Source of the DNA: Mesorhizobium sp. NFR06
GTDB lineage: Bacteria; Pseudomonadota; Alphaproteobacteria; Rhizobiales; Rhizobiaceae
DNA length: 47,025 nucleotides
Reading direction: 5' to 3'
Assembly: GCF_900115245.1 (NCBI RefSeq)
Contig: NZ_FOVT01000026.1
Coordinates: forward strand, 1-47,025
This document shows, in pieces, positions 8,521-17,752 of the stretch. A model generated the notes under the pieces. That model had not been told where the DNA came from and did no database searches. It saw only the letters and a list, made by a program, of their open reading frames with translations. How positions within the stretch are numbered: position 1 is the first letter of the stretch; the number at the start of each line of letters is the position of its first letter. The position numbers and the translations under genes were made by a program.

Positions 8521-8533
8521 ATCGGAGACCGAC

Positions 8534-10984
8534 ATGAGCGAGAAACTCGTCATCATCGGTAACGGCATGGCGCCAGGCAGGATGCTCGAGCATTTGCTGG
8601 AAGCCGCGCCTGACCGCTACAGCGTCACCATCTTCAACGCCGAGCCGCGCGTGAACTACGACCGCATCATGCTCTCGCCGGTGCTTTCGGGCGAGAAGGC
8701 GTTCGAAGAAATCGTCATCCATGGCGACGGCTGGTACATCAAGCACGGCATCACCCTCTACAAGGGTCATCGGATCGTCACCATCGACAGGGAGGCGAAG
8801 ACCGTCACCTCCGACCAAGGCGTGACCGAGAGCTACGACCGTCTCGTCATCGCCACCGGCTCGGTGCCTTTCATCATTCCGGTGCCCGGCAGGGATCTGC
8901 CTGGCGTGCTCAGCTATCGCGACCTCGACGACGTCAACGCCATGCTGCTTGCCGCTCAGTCTCGCGCCAAGGCCGTCGTCATCGGCGGCGGCCTGCTCGG
9001 CCTCGAAGCCGCTGCCGGACTGAAGGAGCGCGGCATGGACGTCACGGTCCTGCACGTCATGCCGACGCTGATGGAGCGCCAGCTGGATCCGGCTGCCGGC
9101 TACCTGTTGCAGAAGGCCGTCGAGACGCGTGGCATCAAGGTGATGACCAAGGCCAACACCAAGGCGATTGTCGGCAACGGCAAGGTCGAGGGCGTCGAGC
9201 TCATGGACGGCACGATCATCCCGGCAACGCTCGTGGTGATGGCGGTCGGCATCCGACCGAGCACCGCCCTGGCCAAGGAAGCCGGGCTGGAGGTCAATCG
9301 CGGCATCGTCGTCGACGACCGCATGCGGACCTCCGATCCTGCGATCATCGCGCTCGGCGAATGCGCCGAGGTCGGCGGCCATGTCTATGGGCTTGTCGCC
9401 CCTCTTTACGAGATGGCAAGGGTTGCGGCAGCCGGTCTCGCGGACGGAGAGGACAAGTGCTTCGTCCACTCCGACACGCCGACCAAACTCAAAGTCACCG
9501 GCATCGATCTCTATTCGCTGGGCGACTTCGCCGACGGCGACGATCGCGAGGAGATCATCCTGCGCGACGCATCCGCGGGCATCTACAAGCGCGTCGTGCT
9601 GCAGGACAACCGCATCATCGGCACCGTGCTTTTCGGCGAGACGGCCGACGGCGCCTGGTTCAACGACCTCAAGAAGAAGGCAACCGACATCTCGGAGATG
9701 CGCGATACGCTGATCTTCGGCCAGGCGTTCCAGGGGGGCGCTTCCTCGGACCCTTTGGCGGCCGTTGCGGCACTGGCGGATGATGCGGAAATCTGCGGCT
9801 GCAACGGCGTCTGCAAGGGCAAGATCACCGGCGCGATCACGGGCAAAGGGCTGACCGGGCTCGATGACGTGCGCGCCCACACCAAGGCCTCGGCCTCCTG
9901 CGGTTCGTGCACGGGCCTCGTCGAGCAACTGCTGAAACTCACGCTCGGCGAGGCCTATAATCCGGCGGCGGTGCAACCGATGTGCGGCTGCACGAGCCTC
10001 GGCCATGACGACGTTCGGCGCCTGATCAAGGCGAAAGGGCTGAAGACGATCCCCGCCGTCATGCAGGAGCTCGAATGGAAGACGTCCTGCGGCTGCGCCA
10101 AGTGCCGGCCGGCGCTCAACTACTATCTCGTCTGCGACTGGCCGGACCAGTATGCCGACGACTATCAGTCGCGTTTCATCAACGAGCGCGTGCACGCCAA
10201 CATCCAGAAGGACGGCACCTATTCGGTAGTACCGCGCATGTGGGGCGGGGTCACCAGCGCCGGCGAATTGCGCGCCATCGCCGACGTCGTCGACAAGTTC
10301 GAGATCCCGATGGTCAAGGTGACCGGCGGCCAGCGCATCGACATGCTGGGCATTCGCAAGGAGGATCTGCCGGCGGTGTGGGCCGATCTCGGCAAGGCCG
10401 GCTTCGTCTCCGGCCATGCCTATGCCAAGGGTCTGCGCACGGTGAAGACCTGCGTCGGGTCGGACTGGTGCCGTTTCGGTACCCAGGATTCGACCGGGCT
10501 CGGCATCCGTATCGAGAAGTTCATGTGGGGCTCCTGGACGCCGGCCAAAGTGAAGATGGCGGTGTCGGGATGTCCGCGCAACTGCGCGGAAGCGACCTGC
10601 AAGGATGTCGGCGTGGTCTGCGTCGACTCAGGCTACGAGATCCATTTCGCCGGCGCCGCCGGCCTCGACATCAAGGGCACCGAAGTGCTCGGCATGGTGA
10701 AGACCGAGGATGAGGCGCTGGAGGTGATCGTGGCGCTCGTCCAGATGTATCGCGAGCAGGCCCGCTACCTGGAGCGCATCTACAAATGGGCCAAGCGCGT
10801 CGGCACCGCCGAGATCAAAAAGCAGATCCTGGACGATGCCGAGCGCCGCGGAACCCTCTTCGACCGGTTCGTCTTCTCGCAGAAATTCGCGCAGGTCGAT
10901 CCGTGGTCGGAACGCGTCTCCGGCAAGGACAAGCACGAGTTCCGGCCGATGGCGTCGGTGGGGTTCGCCGAGGCGGCGGAATGA
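8534..10984 (+). CDS. nirB: Assimilatory NADH-dependent nitrite reductase, large subunit
   Basis: 816 residues. The order is an FAD/NAD(P)H oxidoreductase domain (1-300, start VIIGNGMAPGRMLEHLL, second dinucleotide motif VVIGGGLLGLEAA), then BFD-like [2Fe-2S] segments (CGCNGVCKGK near 420, CGSCTGLV near 456, a further CGCAKC near 518), then the nitrite/sulfite reductase half-domains. The siroheme/[4Fe-4S] ligands lie in TCVGSDWCRFG (about 639) and SGCPRNCAEATC (about 678). It reduces nitrite to ammonium in the cytoplasm with NADH. Length and domain order are normal for NirB. An RBS (GGAGACCGAC) precedes the ATG, only 13 bases after the transporter gene. Confidence 0.97.
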   Translation: MSEKLVIIGNGMAPGRMLEHLLEAAPDRYSVTIFNAEPRVNYDRIMLSPVLSGEKAFEEIVIHGDGWYIKHGITLYKGHRIVTIDREAKTVTSDQGVTESYDRLVIATGSVPFIIPVPGRDLPGVLSYRDLDDVNAMLLAAQSRAKAVVIGGGLLGLEAAAGLKERGMDVTVLHVMPTLMERQLDPAAGYLLQKAVETRGIKVMTKANTKAIVGNGKVEGVELMDGTIIPATLVVMAVGIRPSTALAKEAGLEVNRGIVVDDRMRTSDPAIIALGECAEVGGHVYGLVAPLYEMARVAAAGLADGEDKCFVHSDTPTKLKVTGIDLYSLGDFADGDDREEIILRDASAGIYKRVVLQDNRIIGTVLFGETADGAWFNDLKKKATDISEMRDTLIFGQAFQGGASSDPLAAVAALADDAEICGCNGVCKGKITGAITGKGLTGLDDVRAHTKASASCGSCTGLVEQLLKLTLGEAYNPAAVQPMCGCTSLGHDDVRRLIKAKGLKTIPAVMQELEWKTSCGCAKCRPALNYYLVCDWPDQYADDYQSRFINERVHANIQKDGTYSVVPRMWGGVTSAGELRAIADVVDKFEIPMVKVTGGQRIDMLGIRKEDLPAVWADLGKAGFVSGHAYAKGLRTVKTCVGSDWCRFGTQDSTGLGIRIEKFMWGSWTPAKVKMAVSGCPRNCAEATCKDVGVVCVDSGYEIHFAGAAGLDIKGTEVLGMVKTEDEALEVIVALVQMYREQARYLERIYKWAKRVGTAEIKKQILDDAERRGTLFDRFVFSQKFAQVDPWSERVSGKDKHEFRPMASVGFAEAAE

Positions 10985-11004
10985 GCCGACAGGAAAGAGA
11001 CAAA

Positions 11005-11334
11005 ATGAACTGGATTGCCGTCGGCTCCATCAACGATATTCCGCTGCGTGGCGCGCGCTGCGTCGACACACCGCAAGGCAAGATAGCGGTCTTCCGCACC
11101 GCGCAGGACCAGGTGTTCGCCATTGACGACCACTGCCCGCACAAGGGCGGGCCGCTCAGCCAGGGTATCGTCCATGGCGCGGCGGTGACCTGTCCGCTGC
11201 ACAATTGGGTCATCTCGCTGGAGACCGGCAAGGCGCTCGGCGCGGATGAAGGCTCGGTGAGGACGGTTCCCGTCAAGGTCGAGGGTGAACGGCTCTTCAT
11301 CGCGCTCGAAGCGCTGGCCTCGAAAGCGGCCTGA
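11005..11334 (+). CDS. nirD: Nitrite reductase small subunit, Rieske-type
   Basis: 109 residues from the ATG at 11005, which has AGGAAAGAG upstream. An alternative ATG at 10981 overlaps the nirB stop and adds eight residues. The fold is Rieske-like, and the cluster motifs CPH and CPLH are both present (DDHCPHKGGPLS, VTCPLHNWVISL). It can therefore probably bind a [2Fe-2S] cluster, unlike the cluster-free enterobacterial NirD. It pairs with NirB in the cytoplasmic assimilatory nitrite reductase. Confidence 0.95.
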   Translation: MNWIAVGSINDIPLRGARCVDTPQGKIAVFRTAQDQVFAIDDHCPHKGGPLSQGIVHGAAVTCPLHNWVISLETGKALGADEGSVRTVPVKVEGERLFIALEALASKAA

Positions 11335-11337
11335 GGC

Positions 11338-14007
11338 ATGAAGGAAGCACGCGAGGTGAGGACCACCTGCCCCTATTGCGGGGTGGGATGCGGCGTGCTG
11401 GCCGAGATCGCCGCGGACGGCAAGACAACCGTCCGCGGCGATCCCGAGCATCCGGCCAATTTCGGTCGGCTTTGCTCGAAAGGTGCCGCCCTCGGCGAGA
11501 CGCTCGGTCTCGAAGGCCGTCTGCTTCGCCCGGAAATCAATGGCAGGCAGGCGGATTGGGACGAAGCGCTCGACCTCGTGGCCGCGAAATTTTCGCGGGC
11601 GATTGCCGAACATGGGCCGGACTCGGTCGCCTTCTACGTCTCCGGGCAGTTGCTCACCGAGGATTATTACGTCGCCAACAAGCTGATGAAGGGCTTCATC
11701 GGCTCGGCCAACATCGACACCAATTCGCGGCTCTGCATGGCCTCCTCTGTCGCCGGACACCGCCGCGCCTTCGGCGAGGACATCGTTCCCGGCGTCTATG
11801 AGGATTTCGAGCGCGCCGATCTCATCGTGCTCACCGGCTCCAACACCGCATGGTGCCATCCGGTGCTCTACCAGCGCATGCTCTCGGCGCGCAGGGAACG
11901 CGGGACCAGGATCGTCGTCATCGACCCTCGCCGCACCGCCACGGCCGACGAGTGCGACCTGCATCTGGCGCTCGATCCCGGCACGGACGTGCTGCTGTTC
12001 AACGGGCTGCTCGCGCATCTCGTCCAGGCCGGGAAGATCGATACCGGCTTCATCCGCGACCAGACGTCGGGCTTCGACGCCGCGGCCTCGCTCGCCGGCG
12101 CCGATGCGCCGTCGATCGCGCGCGTCGCGAAGGGGTGCGGGCTGACGGTCGCAGATGTCCAGTCCTTCTACGATCTCTTCGCCGGCACGGAGCGGACAGT
12201 CACCGTCTATAGCCAGGGTGTGAACCAGTCGGCGCATGGAACAGACAAGGTCAACGCCATCATCAATTGCCACCTCGCCACCGGCCGCATCGGCAAGCCC
12301 GGCACGGGACCGTTCTCGGTCACCGGGCAGCCGAACGCCATGGGCGGCCGCGAGGTCGGCGGTCTCGCCAACCAGCTTGCCGCGCATATGGACTTCGCGG
12401 ATCCATCCGGCATCAACCGCGTCTCCCGCTTCTGGAAGGCGCCCAACATCGCGCGGCGGGGCGGCCTGAAGGCCGTGGACATGTTCCAGGCGGTCGCTGA
12501 CGGCCGCATCAAGGCGCTGTGGGTCATGGGCACCAATCCCGCGGTCTCGATGCCGGATGCGTCGCGCGTGCGCGCCGCTTTGTCCAAATGCGATTTCGTC
12601 GCTGTCTCGGATGTGACCCGTACCGACACCACGCGCCATGCCGACGTGCTGCTGCCGGCCGCCGCCTGGGGCGAAAAGGACGGCACGGTCACCAATTCAG
12701 AACGGCGTGTCTCGCGCCAAAGGCCCTTCCTGCCGCCGCCGGGCGAAGCGAGAGCCGACTGGCGCATCATCTGCGAGGTGGCAGCCCGCATGGGCTTCGG
12801 CGATGCTTTCGCCTACCGGACGCCGGCGGAGATTTTCCGCGAACATGCCGCGCTTTCCACCTTCGAGAACCATGGCGAGCGCCTGTTCGATCTCGGCGGC
12901 TTGGCTGACCTCAGCGACGCTGGCTACGCCGCCTTCGCGCCGCGCCATTGGCCTGCGACAGAGGAGAACGAGCAGCAGGCAAGGCTGTTTGCCGACCGCC
13001 GTTTTCCGACACCCGACGGCCGCGCGCGCTTCGTCCCGGTACGGCAAGAGGCGACGGCCTTCGCGGTCGATGCCGACTATCCGCTCGCCTTGAACACCGG
13101 CCGGCTGCGCGACCAGTGGCACACCATGACCCGCACCGGAAACGTGCCGCGCCTGATGGCCAACGCGCCTGAACCCGTGGTCGACCTCAATCCGGCGGAT
13201 GCGGCTTCGCATTATCTCGAGGATGGCGACCTCGCCCATCTTTCGACATGCTTCGGTTTCGTCCGGGCCAAGGTGCGCGTGTCGGACGCGCAGCGGCGCG
13301 GCCAGGCCTTCATGGCCATGCATTGGAGCGGCCATTTCGCAGCCAAGGCCGCCGCAGGTGTGCTGTCCTCGCCGGTCACCGATCCGCATTCCGGCCAGCC
13401 GGAGCTCAAACATGTCCCGGCGAGAATCGTGCGCGAGAATCTCGGCTGGGCCGGCGTGCTCATCACCCGGCGCGATCTGCGGCCGACGGGCTTCGTCCAC
13501 TGGAGCCGGCATGCGGTCGAGGGCGGCTGGGTCTACGAGCTCACCGGAACCGAGCCGCCGGACCAGGGCATTCTCCTGGCGCGCAAACTGCTGGGCGTAC
13601 AGCGACAGGATCAGCTGTTGGAATACACCGACCGCCGCGGCCTTGCTTATCGGGCGGCAGCCATCGACGAGGCCGGCTCCATGGCCGAAGCCTTGCTGGT
13701 CGCCGCTCCCGATCAGTTGCCGGTGCGGGACTGGCTGGTGTCGCTGCTGGCCACGCGCCAGCCGCTGTCGACGGCCGATCGCCATGCGCTTCTGTCCGGC
13801 CGCTCACCCGTGCCCATGCCCGCCATCGGTCGCGTCGTGTGCGCGTGCTTCCATGTCGGCGCCAACCAGCTTGCTTCGGCCGTCGCCGCCGGATGCGACA
13901 GTCTCGAGGCGATCGGCGCGACGCTGCGAGCCGGCACCAATTGCGGGTCGTGCCGTTCGGAGATCAGGGCGATCATCGAGGCCCGCCACGTGCAGGCGGC
14001 GGAGTGA
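11338..14007 (+). CDS. nasA: Assimilatory nitrate reductase catalytic subunit with C-terminal BFD-like domain
   Basis: 889 residues. The N-terminal [4Fe-4S] ligands are Cys11, Cys14, Cys18 (TTCPYCGVGC) and Cys46 (RLCSKG). The molybdopterin oxidoreductase domain follows (STRAND features such as VLTGSNTAWCHPV, GVNQSAHGTDKVNAIINCHL and TGQPNAMGGREVGGLANQLAAHMDF), then a dinucleotide-binding domain (DQWHTMTRTG, about 590-720). A BFD-like [2Fe-2S] domain ends the protein, with Cys835, Cys837, Cys869 and Cys872. It reduces nitrate to nitrite in the cytoplasm with a bis-MGD molybdenum cofactor. The added BFD domain is typical of NasA/NasC-type enzymes that take electrons from NAD(P)H-linked partners. 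Only three bases separate it from nirD, so it ends the operon. Confidence 0.96.
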   Translation: MKEAREVRTTCPYCGVGCGVLAEIAADGKTTVRGDPEHPANFGRLCSKGAALGETLGLEGRLLRPEINGRQADWDEALDLVAAKFSRAIAEHGPDSVAFYVSGQLLTEDYYVANKLMKGFIGSANIDTNSRLCMASSVAGHRRAFGEDIVPGVYEDFERADLIVLTGSNTAWCHPVLYQRMLSARRERGTRIVVIDPRRTATADECDLHLALDPGTDVLLFNGLLAHLVQAGKIDTGFIRDQTSGFDAAASLAGADAPSIARVAKGCGLTVADVQSFYDLFAGTERTVTVYSQGVNQSAHGTDKVNAIINCHLATGRIGKPGTGPFSVTGQPNAMGGREVGGLANQLAAHMDFADPSGINRVSRFWKAPNIARRGGLKAVDMFQAVADGRIKALWVMGTNPAVSMPDASRVRAALSKCDFVAVSDVTRTDTTRHADVLLPAAAWGEKDGTVTNSERRVSRQRPFLPPPGEARADWRIICEVAARMGFGDAFAYRTPAEIFREHAALSTFENHGERLFDLGGLADLSDAGYAAFAPRHWPATEENEQQARLFADRRFPTPDGRARFVPVRQEATAFAVDADYPLALNTGRLRDQWHTMTRTGNVPRLMANAPEPVVDLNPADAASHYLEDGDLAHLSTCFGFVRAKVRVSDAQRRGQAFMAMHWSGHFAAKAAAGVLSSPVTDPHSGQPELKHVPARIVRENLGWAGVLITRRDLRPTGFVHWSRHAVEGGWVYELTGTEPPDQGILLARKLLGVQRQDQLLEYTDRRGLAYRAAAIDEAGSMAEALLVAAPDQLPVRDWLVSLLATRQPLSTADRHALLSGRSPVPMPAIGRVVCACFHVGANQLASAVAAGCDSLEAIGATLRAGTNCGSCRSEIRAIIEARHVQAAE

Positions 14008-14040
14008 GCCGCGCCTGTCGCTGCCGCGTTTCGCCTGGTT

Positions 14041-15027
14041 CTACCGGTCCTCGATAATCCGCAAATATGCCGCCGTGACGAACAGGACGATGAAGCCAAA
14101 CAAGATGCGGCGGCCACCTTCGGGCATCTGCAGGATCGTGAGCAGCGTCGTCAGCACGGTGAGGATGAGCGCGCCGATGATGGTGCCCATGTAGCCGCCG
14201 CGGCCGCCGAAGATCGAGGTGCCGCCGATCACCGCGGCAGCCACCGAAGGCAGCACCAGCGGCTCGGCGAGCGACAGCGACGGCGCCTTGATCAGACCGA
14301 TGTAAAGCAGGCCGGTGATGCCGGCGAGCAGGCTGGAGAGAATGTAGAGCGCGGTGATCACCTGCCAGTAGCGCACGCCGGAGAGCCTTGCGGCGCGCTC
14401 GTTGTCGCCGACGGCGTAGAGCAGGCGTCCGAAGCCGGTGCGGTTCAGCATGAAGACGATCAGCACCGCCACCGGCATGAACAGCAACAGCGCGTTGGGA
14501 AAACCATAGGTGACGCCAGTGCCCAGCCAGTTGAGGAAATCCGGAATCCTGGCACCGGACGCGATCACCGTGCGCTGGTAGACCTGCAGGAAGCCGGTGC
14601 CGATCAGGCTGGTGCCGAGCGTCATGATCAGCGGATGCACCCGGAACACGCCAACCCCGATGCCGTTGACGAGGCCGATCAGCACCGCGGGCAGCATGGC
14701 CAGCAGGAAGGCCACCGCCGGATCCTGGTTGACGATCTGGGTCGCCATAATGAAGGCGCTCATCGTCGCCACGGTACCGACCGAAAGGTCGATGCCGCCG
14801 GTCAGCATGGTCATGGTCTGGCAGCCGGCAAGGATTGCCAGCGGGATGGCGAACTTCGCGGTGTTGGCGATCCAGCGCTCGTTGACGATGCCCGGGCGCA
14901 GCATCTGCAGGATCACCACCAGGATGACGAGCAGGATGATCAGCGGGATGAGCGGCCGGTCCGCCATGAAGCGCTTCAGGCGACGGCCGATCGACACAGG
15001 CTGGGGCATGGTCGCGCTGTCCGTCAT
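14041..15027 (-). CDS. Ribose-type sugar ABC transporter permease (RbsC family), second copy
   Basis: 328 residues, about nine or ten hydrophobic helices. The family signature regions are present: GGIDLSVGTVATMSAFIMA near residue 76 and AAAVIGGTSIFGGRGGYMGTIIGALIL near 265. It overlaps the upstream permease gene by four bases (ATGA). Together with the other permease it should form a heterodimeric channel for a monosaccharide or polyol, powered by the ATPase encoded at 16007-17551. It ends 33 bases from the convergent nasA gene. The substrate cannot be read from the permease. Confidence 0.92.
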   Translation of the reverse strand: MTDSATMPQPVSIGRRLKRFMADRPLIPLIILLVILVVILQMLRPGIVNERWIANTAKFAIPLAILAGCQTMTMLTGGIDLSVGTVATMSAFIMATQIVNQDPAVAFLLAMLPAVLIGLVNGIGVGVFRVHPLIMTLGTSLIGTGFLQVYQRTVIASGARIPDFLNWLGTGVTYGFPNALLLFMPVAVLIVFMLNRTGFGRLLYAVGDNERAARLSGVRYWQVITALYILSSLLAGITGLLYIGLIKAPSLSLAEPLVLPSVAAAVIGGTSIFGGRGGYMGTIIGALILTVLTTLLTILQMPEGGRRILFGFIVLFVTAAYLRIIEDR

Positions 15028-16010
15028 GGCATTGCTCCTGCAGGGCGACCGCGGATGGTTATGAAAGCGCCGAACATCACGACCGCGACCATGATCGCGC
15101 CCTCGATGATGGCGGTGACGTTCGGATCGATGGCGAGCAGCGTCAGATCGGTGCGCACTAGCCTCAGTACGAAGACGGCGATGATCGGCCCGAGCAGCCC
15201 GCCCTTGCCGCCGCCGAGCGCGACGCCGCCAAGCACCACGGCAGCGACGCTGGCAAGCAAATAAGGCCCGGGGATCGGTGCGCCGATGCCGGTGCTGATG
15301 GTAAGCGACAATCCGCCCATCGCGCCGAACAGGCCGGAGAGCGCGTAAGCGATGATCCTGGTGCGCGCCACCGGCACGCCGCTGCGAAAGGCGGCGAGCT
15401 CATTGCTGCCGATGGCGTAGATGGAGAGGCCGAGGCGTGAACGCCTGAGCGGAATCCAGATGATGCAGAGGCAGACGACGAGCAGCAGCAGTGCCTTCGG
15501 AACCCAGGCGTCGGCCCAATCCGGCAGGCCGGAGATCGGCACGGTGCCGATGACGCTTGCCTTCAGCCATTCGGCGGCGGCGCCGCCGGGAGCGCCAAGC
15601 ACAAGCAGCGCCGCTCCCTGCAGCACGAACAGCGTCGCAAGCGTGACCACGATATCCGGCACGCGGGTGACGACGATGAGGACGCCGTTGAGCGCGCCGA
15701 GCACGAGGCCCATGGCGAGCACGAAGGGGACGACGAACAGCGCGTATTCCTCGCTGGCGCCGTTCATCATCGAGGCGGCCGTCACGCTGGTCAGCGCCAT
15801 CATGGCGGCGACCGAAAGGTCGATGCCGCCGGCGATGACCACGATGGTCTGGGCGGCGACGGCAAAGGCGTAAGGCAAAACCGCCCGCGCCAGCGAGCCG
15901 AAGTCGCCGCTGCCGTAGCCCGGCTGGATCAGCTTGGTGATGATGAAGAGAAAGACCAGCAGGGCGAACAGGCCGGCGACCCAACCCTGATTGCGCAAGA
16001 AGCGGCTCAT
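15024..16010 (-). CDS. Ribose-type sugar ABC transporter permease (RbsC family), first copy
   Basis: 328 residues with about ten membrane helices. Signature segments are GGIDLSVAAMMALTSVTAASM (about 62-82) and VAAVVLGGVALGGGKGGLLGPIIAVFVL (about 258-285), as in RbsC/AraH permeases. It overlaps the ATPase gene upstream by four bases and the second permease downstream by four bases, so the three are translationally coupled. Having two different permeases of the same family suggests a heterodimeric transmembrane channel. Confidence 0.92.
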   Translation of the reverse strand: MSRFLRNQGWVAGLFALLVFLFIITKLIQPGYGSGDFGSLARAVLPYAFAVAAQTIVVIAGGIDLSVAAMMALTSVTAASMMNGASEEYALFVVPFVLAMGLVLGALNGVLIVVTRVPDIVVTLATLFVLQGAALLVLGAPGGAAAEWLKASVIGTVPISGLPDWADAWVPKALLLLVVCLCIIWIPLRRSRLGLSIYAIGSNELAAFRSGVPVARTRIIAYALSGLFGAMGGLSLTISTGIGAPIPGPYLLASVAAVVLGGVALGGGKGGLLGPIIAVFVLRLVRTDLTLLAIDPNVTAIIEGAIMVAVVMFGAFITIRGRPAGAMP

Positions 16011-17551
16011 GACGCGGCCTCCGCATTGGAACCGGGCTTCACCTCGGCAAGGATGCCGACATCCGCCCTGGCGCCGCGCGGCAGACCGTAGGCGGCTCGC
16101 ATCAGTGAGGCCTCGTCGGCCTGCTCGACCGGGAACGTATCGACGACGCGGCCGCCGAAGATGACGATGACGCGATCGCAGACACGCTGCACCTCTTCAA
16201 TTTCGGATGTGTAGAACAGCACCGATTTGTCCTGGCCGGCGAGCTCGCGCAGCAGCTTGTAGATCTCTTGCTTGGTGCCGACGTCGATGCCGCGGGTCGG
16301 ATCGAAGCAAAGGATGGTGCGGGCGTTGGCCGCGATCCAGCGGGCAATGGTCACCTTCTGCTGGTTGCCGCCGGAAAGGCGCTGCACTTCGCCCTGCGCG
16401 CGGGTGTCGATCTGCAATCTGGCGACGGCGCTGGAAACCACCACCTGCTCCCGCCGCATCCGGATCGGCCCCCATTTGCGAAGCGCTGCGCTGAAAGGCA
16501 GCGCGATGTTCTCGCGCACCGAGCGCTGCATGGCCAAAGCCTCGGTACGGTCGCCCGGCACATAGGCGATGCCGGCCTGGATAGCGTCGCTCGGATGCGA
16601 GAATTTCACCGGCGCGCCATCGACGCCGATGCTGCCGCCCGTCGGGCGGATCGAGCCGGCGAGGGCGGCGAAGAGCTCGTCCTGGCCCTGTCCCTCGAGC
16701 GCAAAGACGCCGGCGACCTCGCCATTGGCGAGCTCGAAGGAGACGTCGTTTAGCTTGGTGCCGAGCTGGAGGTTGCGCACCGACAGCCGCGGGCGGCTGC
16801 CGGCGGCAGTCGTCACATCGTTTGCCGCGCGCGCGCTGACGCGGGTCTTTTCGATGCGGGTGCCGAGCATCATCTCGACGATCCTTTCCTCGATGCCCGG
16901 CTCGATGTCGACGACGCCGACCGTGGAGCCGTCGCGCAGAACTGTGGCGCGGTCGCAGAGCGCGGAGATCTCGACGAAACGGTGCGAGATGAAGATCACG
17001 GAGCGGCCGGCGTCGCCCTGGCGGCGCACGACCTCGAGCACTTTCTCGGCGAGGTTTGCCGGCAACGCCGCGGTCATCTCGTCGAGCACAAGCACATCGG
17101 GTTCGACGGCAAGCGCGCGCGCCAGGTCGAGCACGCGCAGGATGGCCAAAGGGATATGGCGCGCCGTCTCGCGGATATCGAGGTCGGGGATGCCAAGCTC
17201 GCGCACCCAGGCGCGGAAGGGCTCGACCGGCGTGCCGGTCAGCCGCAGATTGGACAGGACGTCGAGATCGGGGATCAGCGCCGGTTCCTGGTAGACCGGC
17301 AGCAGGCCGGCGCGGCGGGCGGCGGCTGGCGAACGGATATCGAGTTGCTCGCCGCGAATCAGGATGCGGCCGGCATCGGCGCGGATGGCTCCGGTGAGGA
17401 TTTTCACCAGTGTCGACTTGCCCGCGCCGTTGGCGCCCATCAGCGCGTGCACTTCGCCCGGCAGAACGGACAGCGAGGCGTTGCGCAGCGCGGCAACCGC
17501 GCCATAGTTCTTCGCCACGCCGGTGGCGTCGAGGAGAGGGCTGGTGGTCAA
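16007..17551 (-). CDS. Sugar ABC transporter ATP-binding protein, two ABC domains (RbsA/MglA type)
   Basis: 514 residues. Domain 1 has Walker A GANGAGKSTLVK (about 39-50) and Walker B VLVLDEMTAAL. Domain 2 starts near residue 260. Its Walker A is degenerate (ALEGQGQDELF), which is normal for the second half of RbsA-type proteins, while its signature LSGGNQQKVTIARW and Walker B TILCFDPTRGIDVG are intact. It energises uptake through the two downstream permeases. The signature sequence of domain 1 is weaker (HIPLAILRVLDLARAL), so one site may be mostly structural. A 201-base gap with a dispersed repeat and a strong hairpin separates it from the substrate-binding protein gene. Confidence 0.93.
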   Translation of the reverse strand: MTTSPLLDATGVAKNYGAVAALRNASLSVLPGEVHALMGANGAGKSTLVKILTGAIRADAGRILIRGEQLDIRSPAAARRAGLLPVYQEPALIPDLDVLSNLRLTGTPVEPFRAWVRELGIPDLDIRETARHIPLAILRVLDLARALAVEPDVLVLDEMTAALPANLAEKVLEVVRRQGDAGRSVIFISHRFVEISALCDRATVLRDGSTVGVVDIEPGIEERIVEMMLGTRIEKTRVSARAANDVTTAAGSRPRLSVRNLQLGTKLNDVSFELANGEVAGVFALEGQGQDELFAALAGSIRPTGGSIGVDGAPVKFSHPSDAIQAGIAYVPGDRTEALAMQRSVRENIALPFSAALRKWGPIRMRREQVVVSSAVARLQIDTRAQGEVQRLSGGNQQKVTIARWIAANARTILCFDPTRGIDVGTKQEIYKLLRELAGQDKSVLFYTSEIEEVQRVCDRVIVIFGGRVVDTFPVEQADEASLMRAAYGLPRGARADVGILAEVKPGSNAEAAS

Positions 17552-17565
17552 GGCGTTCTCGATCT

Positions 17566-17667
17566 AGAGCGTTTCTCCGTTTCATGGAAACGGTGAAACG
17601 CTCTATCCTTTTGTTTTTGCGCAATTCCGGACGGAAAACCGCTCACACTTTTCCTGGAATTGCTCGA
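17566..17667. repeat. Dispersed rhizobial intergenic repeat, copy 1
   Basis: It starts with a 39-base inverted repeat: AGAGCGTTTC at 17566 pairs with GAAACGCTCT ending at 17604. The conserved tail follows, including TTTTGTTTTTGCGCAATTCC and a GGACGGAAAACCGCTCACAC stretch. A diverged copy lies at 40053-40150. From memory, closely similar units are scattered in intergenic regions of Mesorhizobium and relatives. It lies 15 bases upstream of the ATPase start codon. Confidence 0.7.
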
Positions 17668-17700
17668 AGGCTCAAATTATGCGTGCCAAATCAAATGGCA

Positions 17701-17728
17701 AGGACGCCAGACCTTGGTCCAGCGTCCT
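17701..17728 (-). terminator. Intercistronic hairpin after the substrate-binding protein gene
   Basis: A nearly perfect hairpin: AGGACGC (17701-17707) pairs with GCGTCCT (17722-17728), and an inner stem GACC/GGTC closes a two-base loop. On the minus strand it follows the stop of the binding-protein gene and is followed by a moderately T-rich tract. Such hairpins often stabilise or partly end the abundant binding-protein transcript, leaving less message for the ATPase and permeases. Confidence 0.55.
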
Positions 17729-17752
17729 CGCGCTTGCGTTCAGATCAGGCGC

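Noticed and set aside
8453..10417. A 654-codon open frame on the minus strand opposite nirB
   Set aside because: It is the antisense shadow of a confidently identified gene in high-GC DNA; the product is low-complexity in Asp, His and Arg and matches no family.
10780..12639. A 619-codon minus-strand frame opposite nirD and nasA
   Set aside because: Antisense shadow; no RBS, no domain, and both sense genes are certain.
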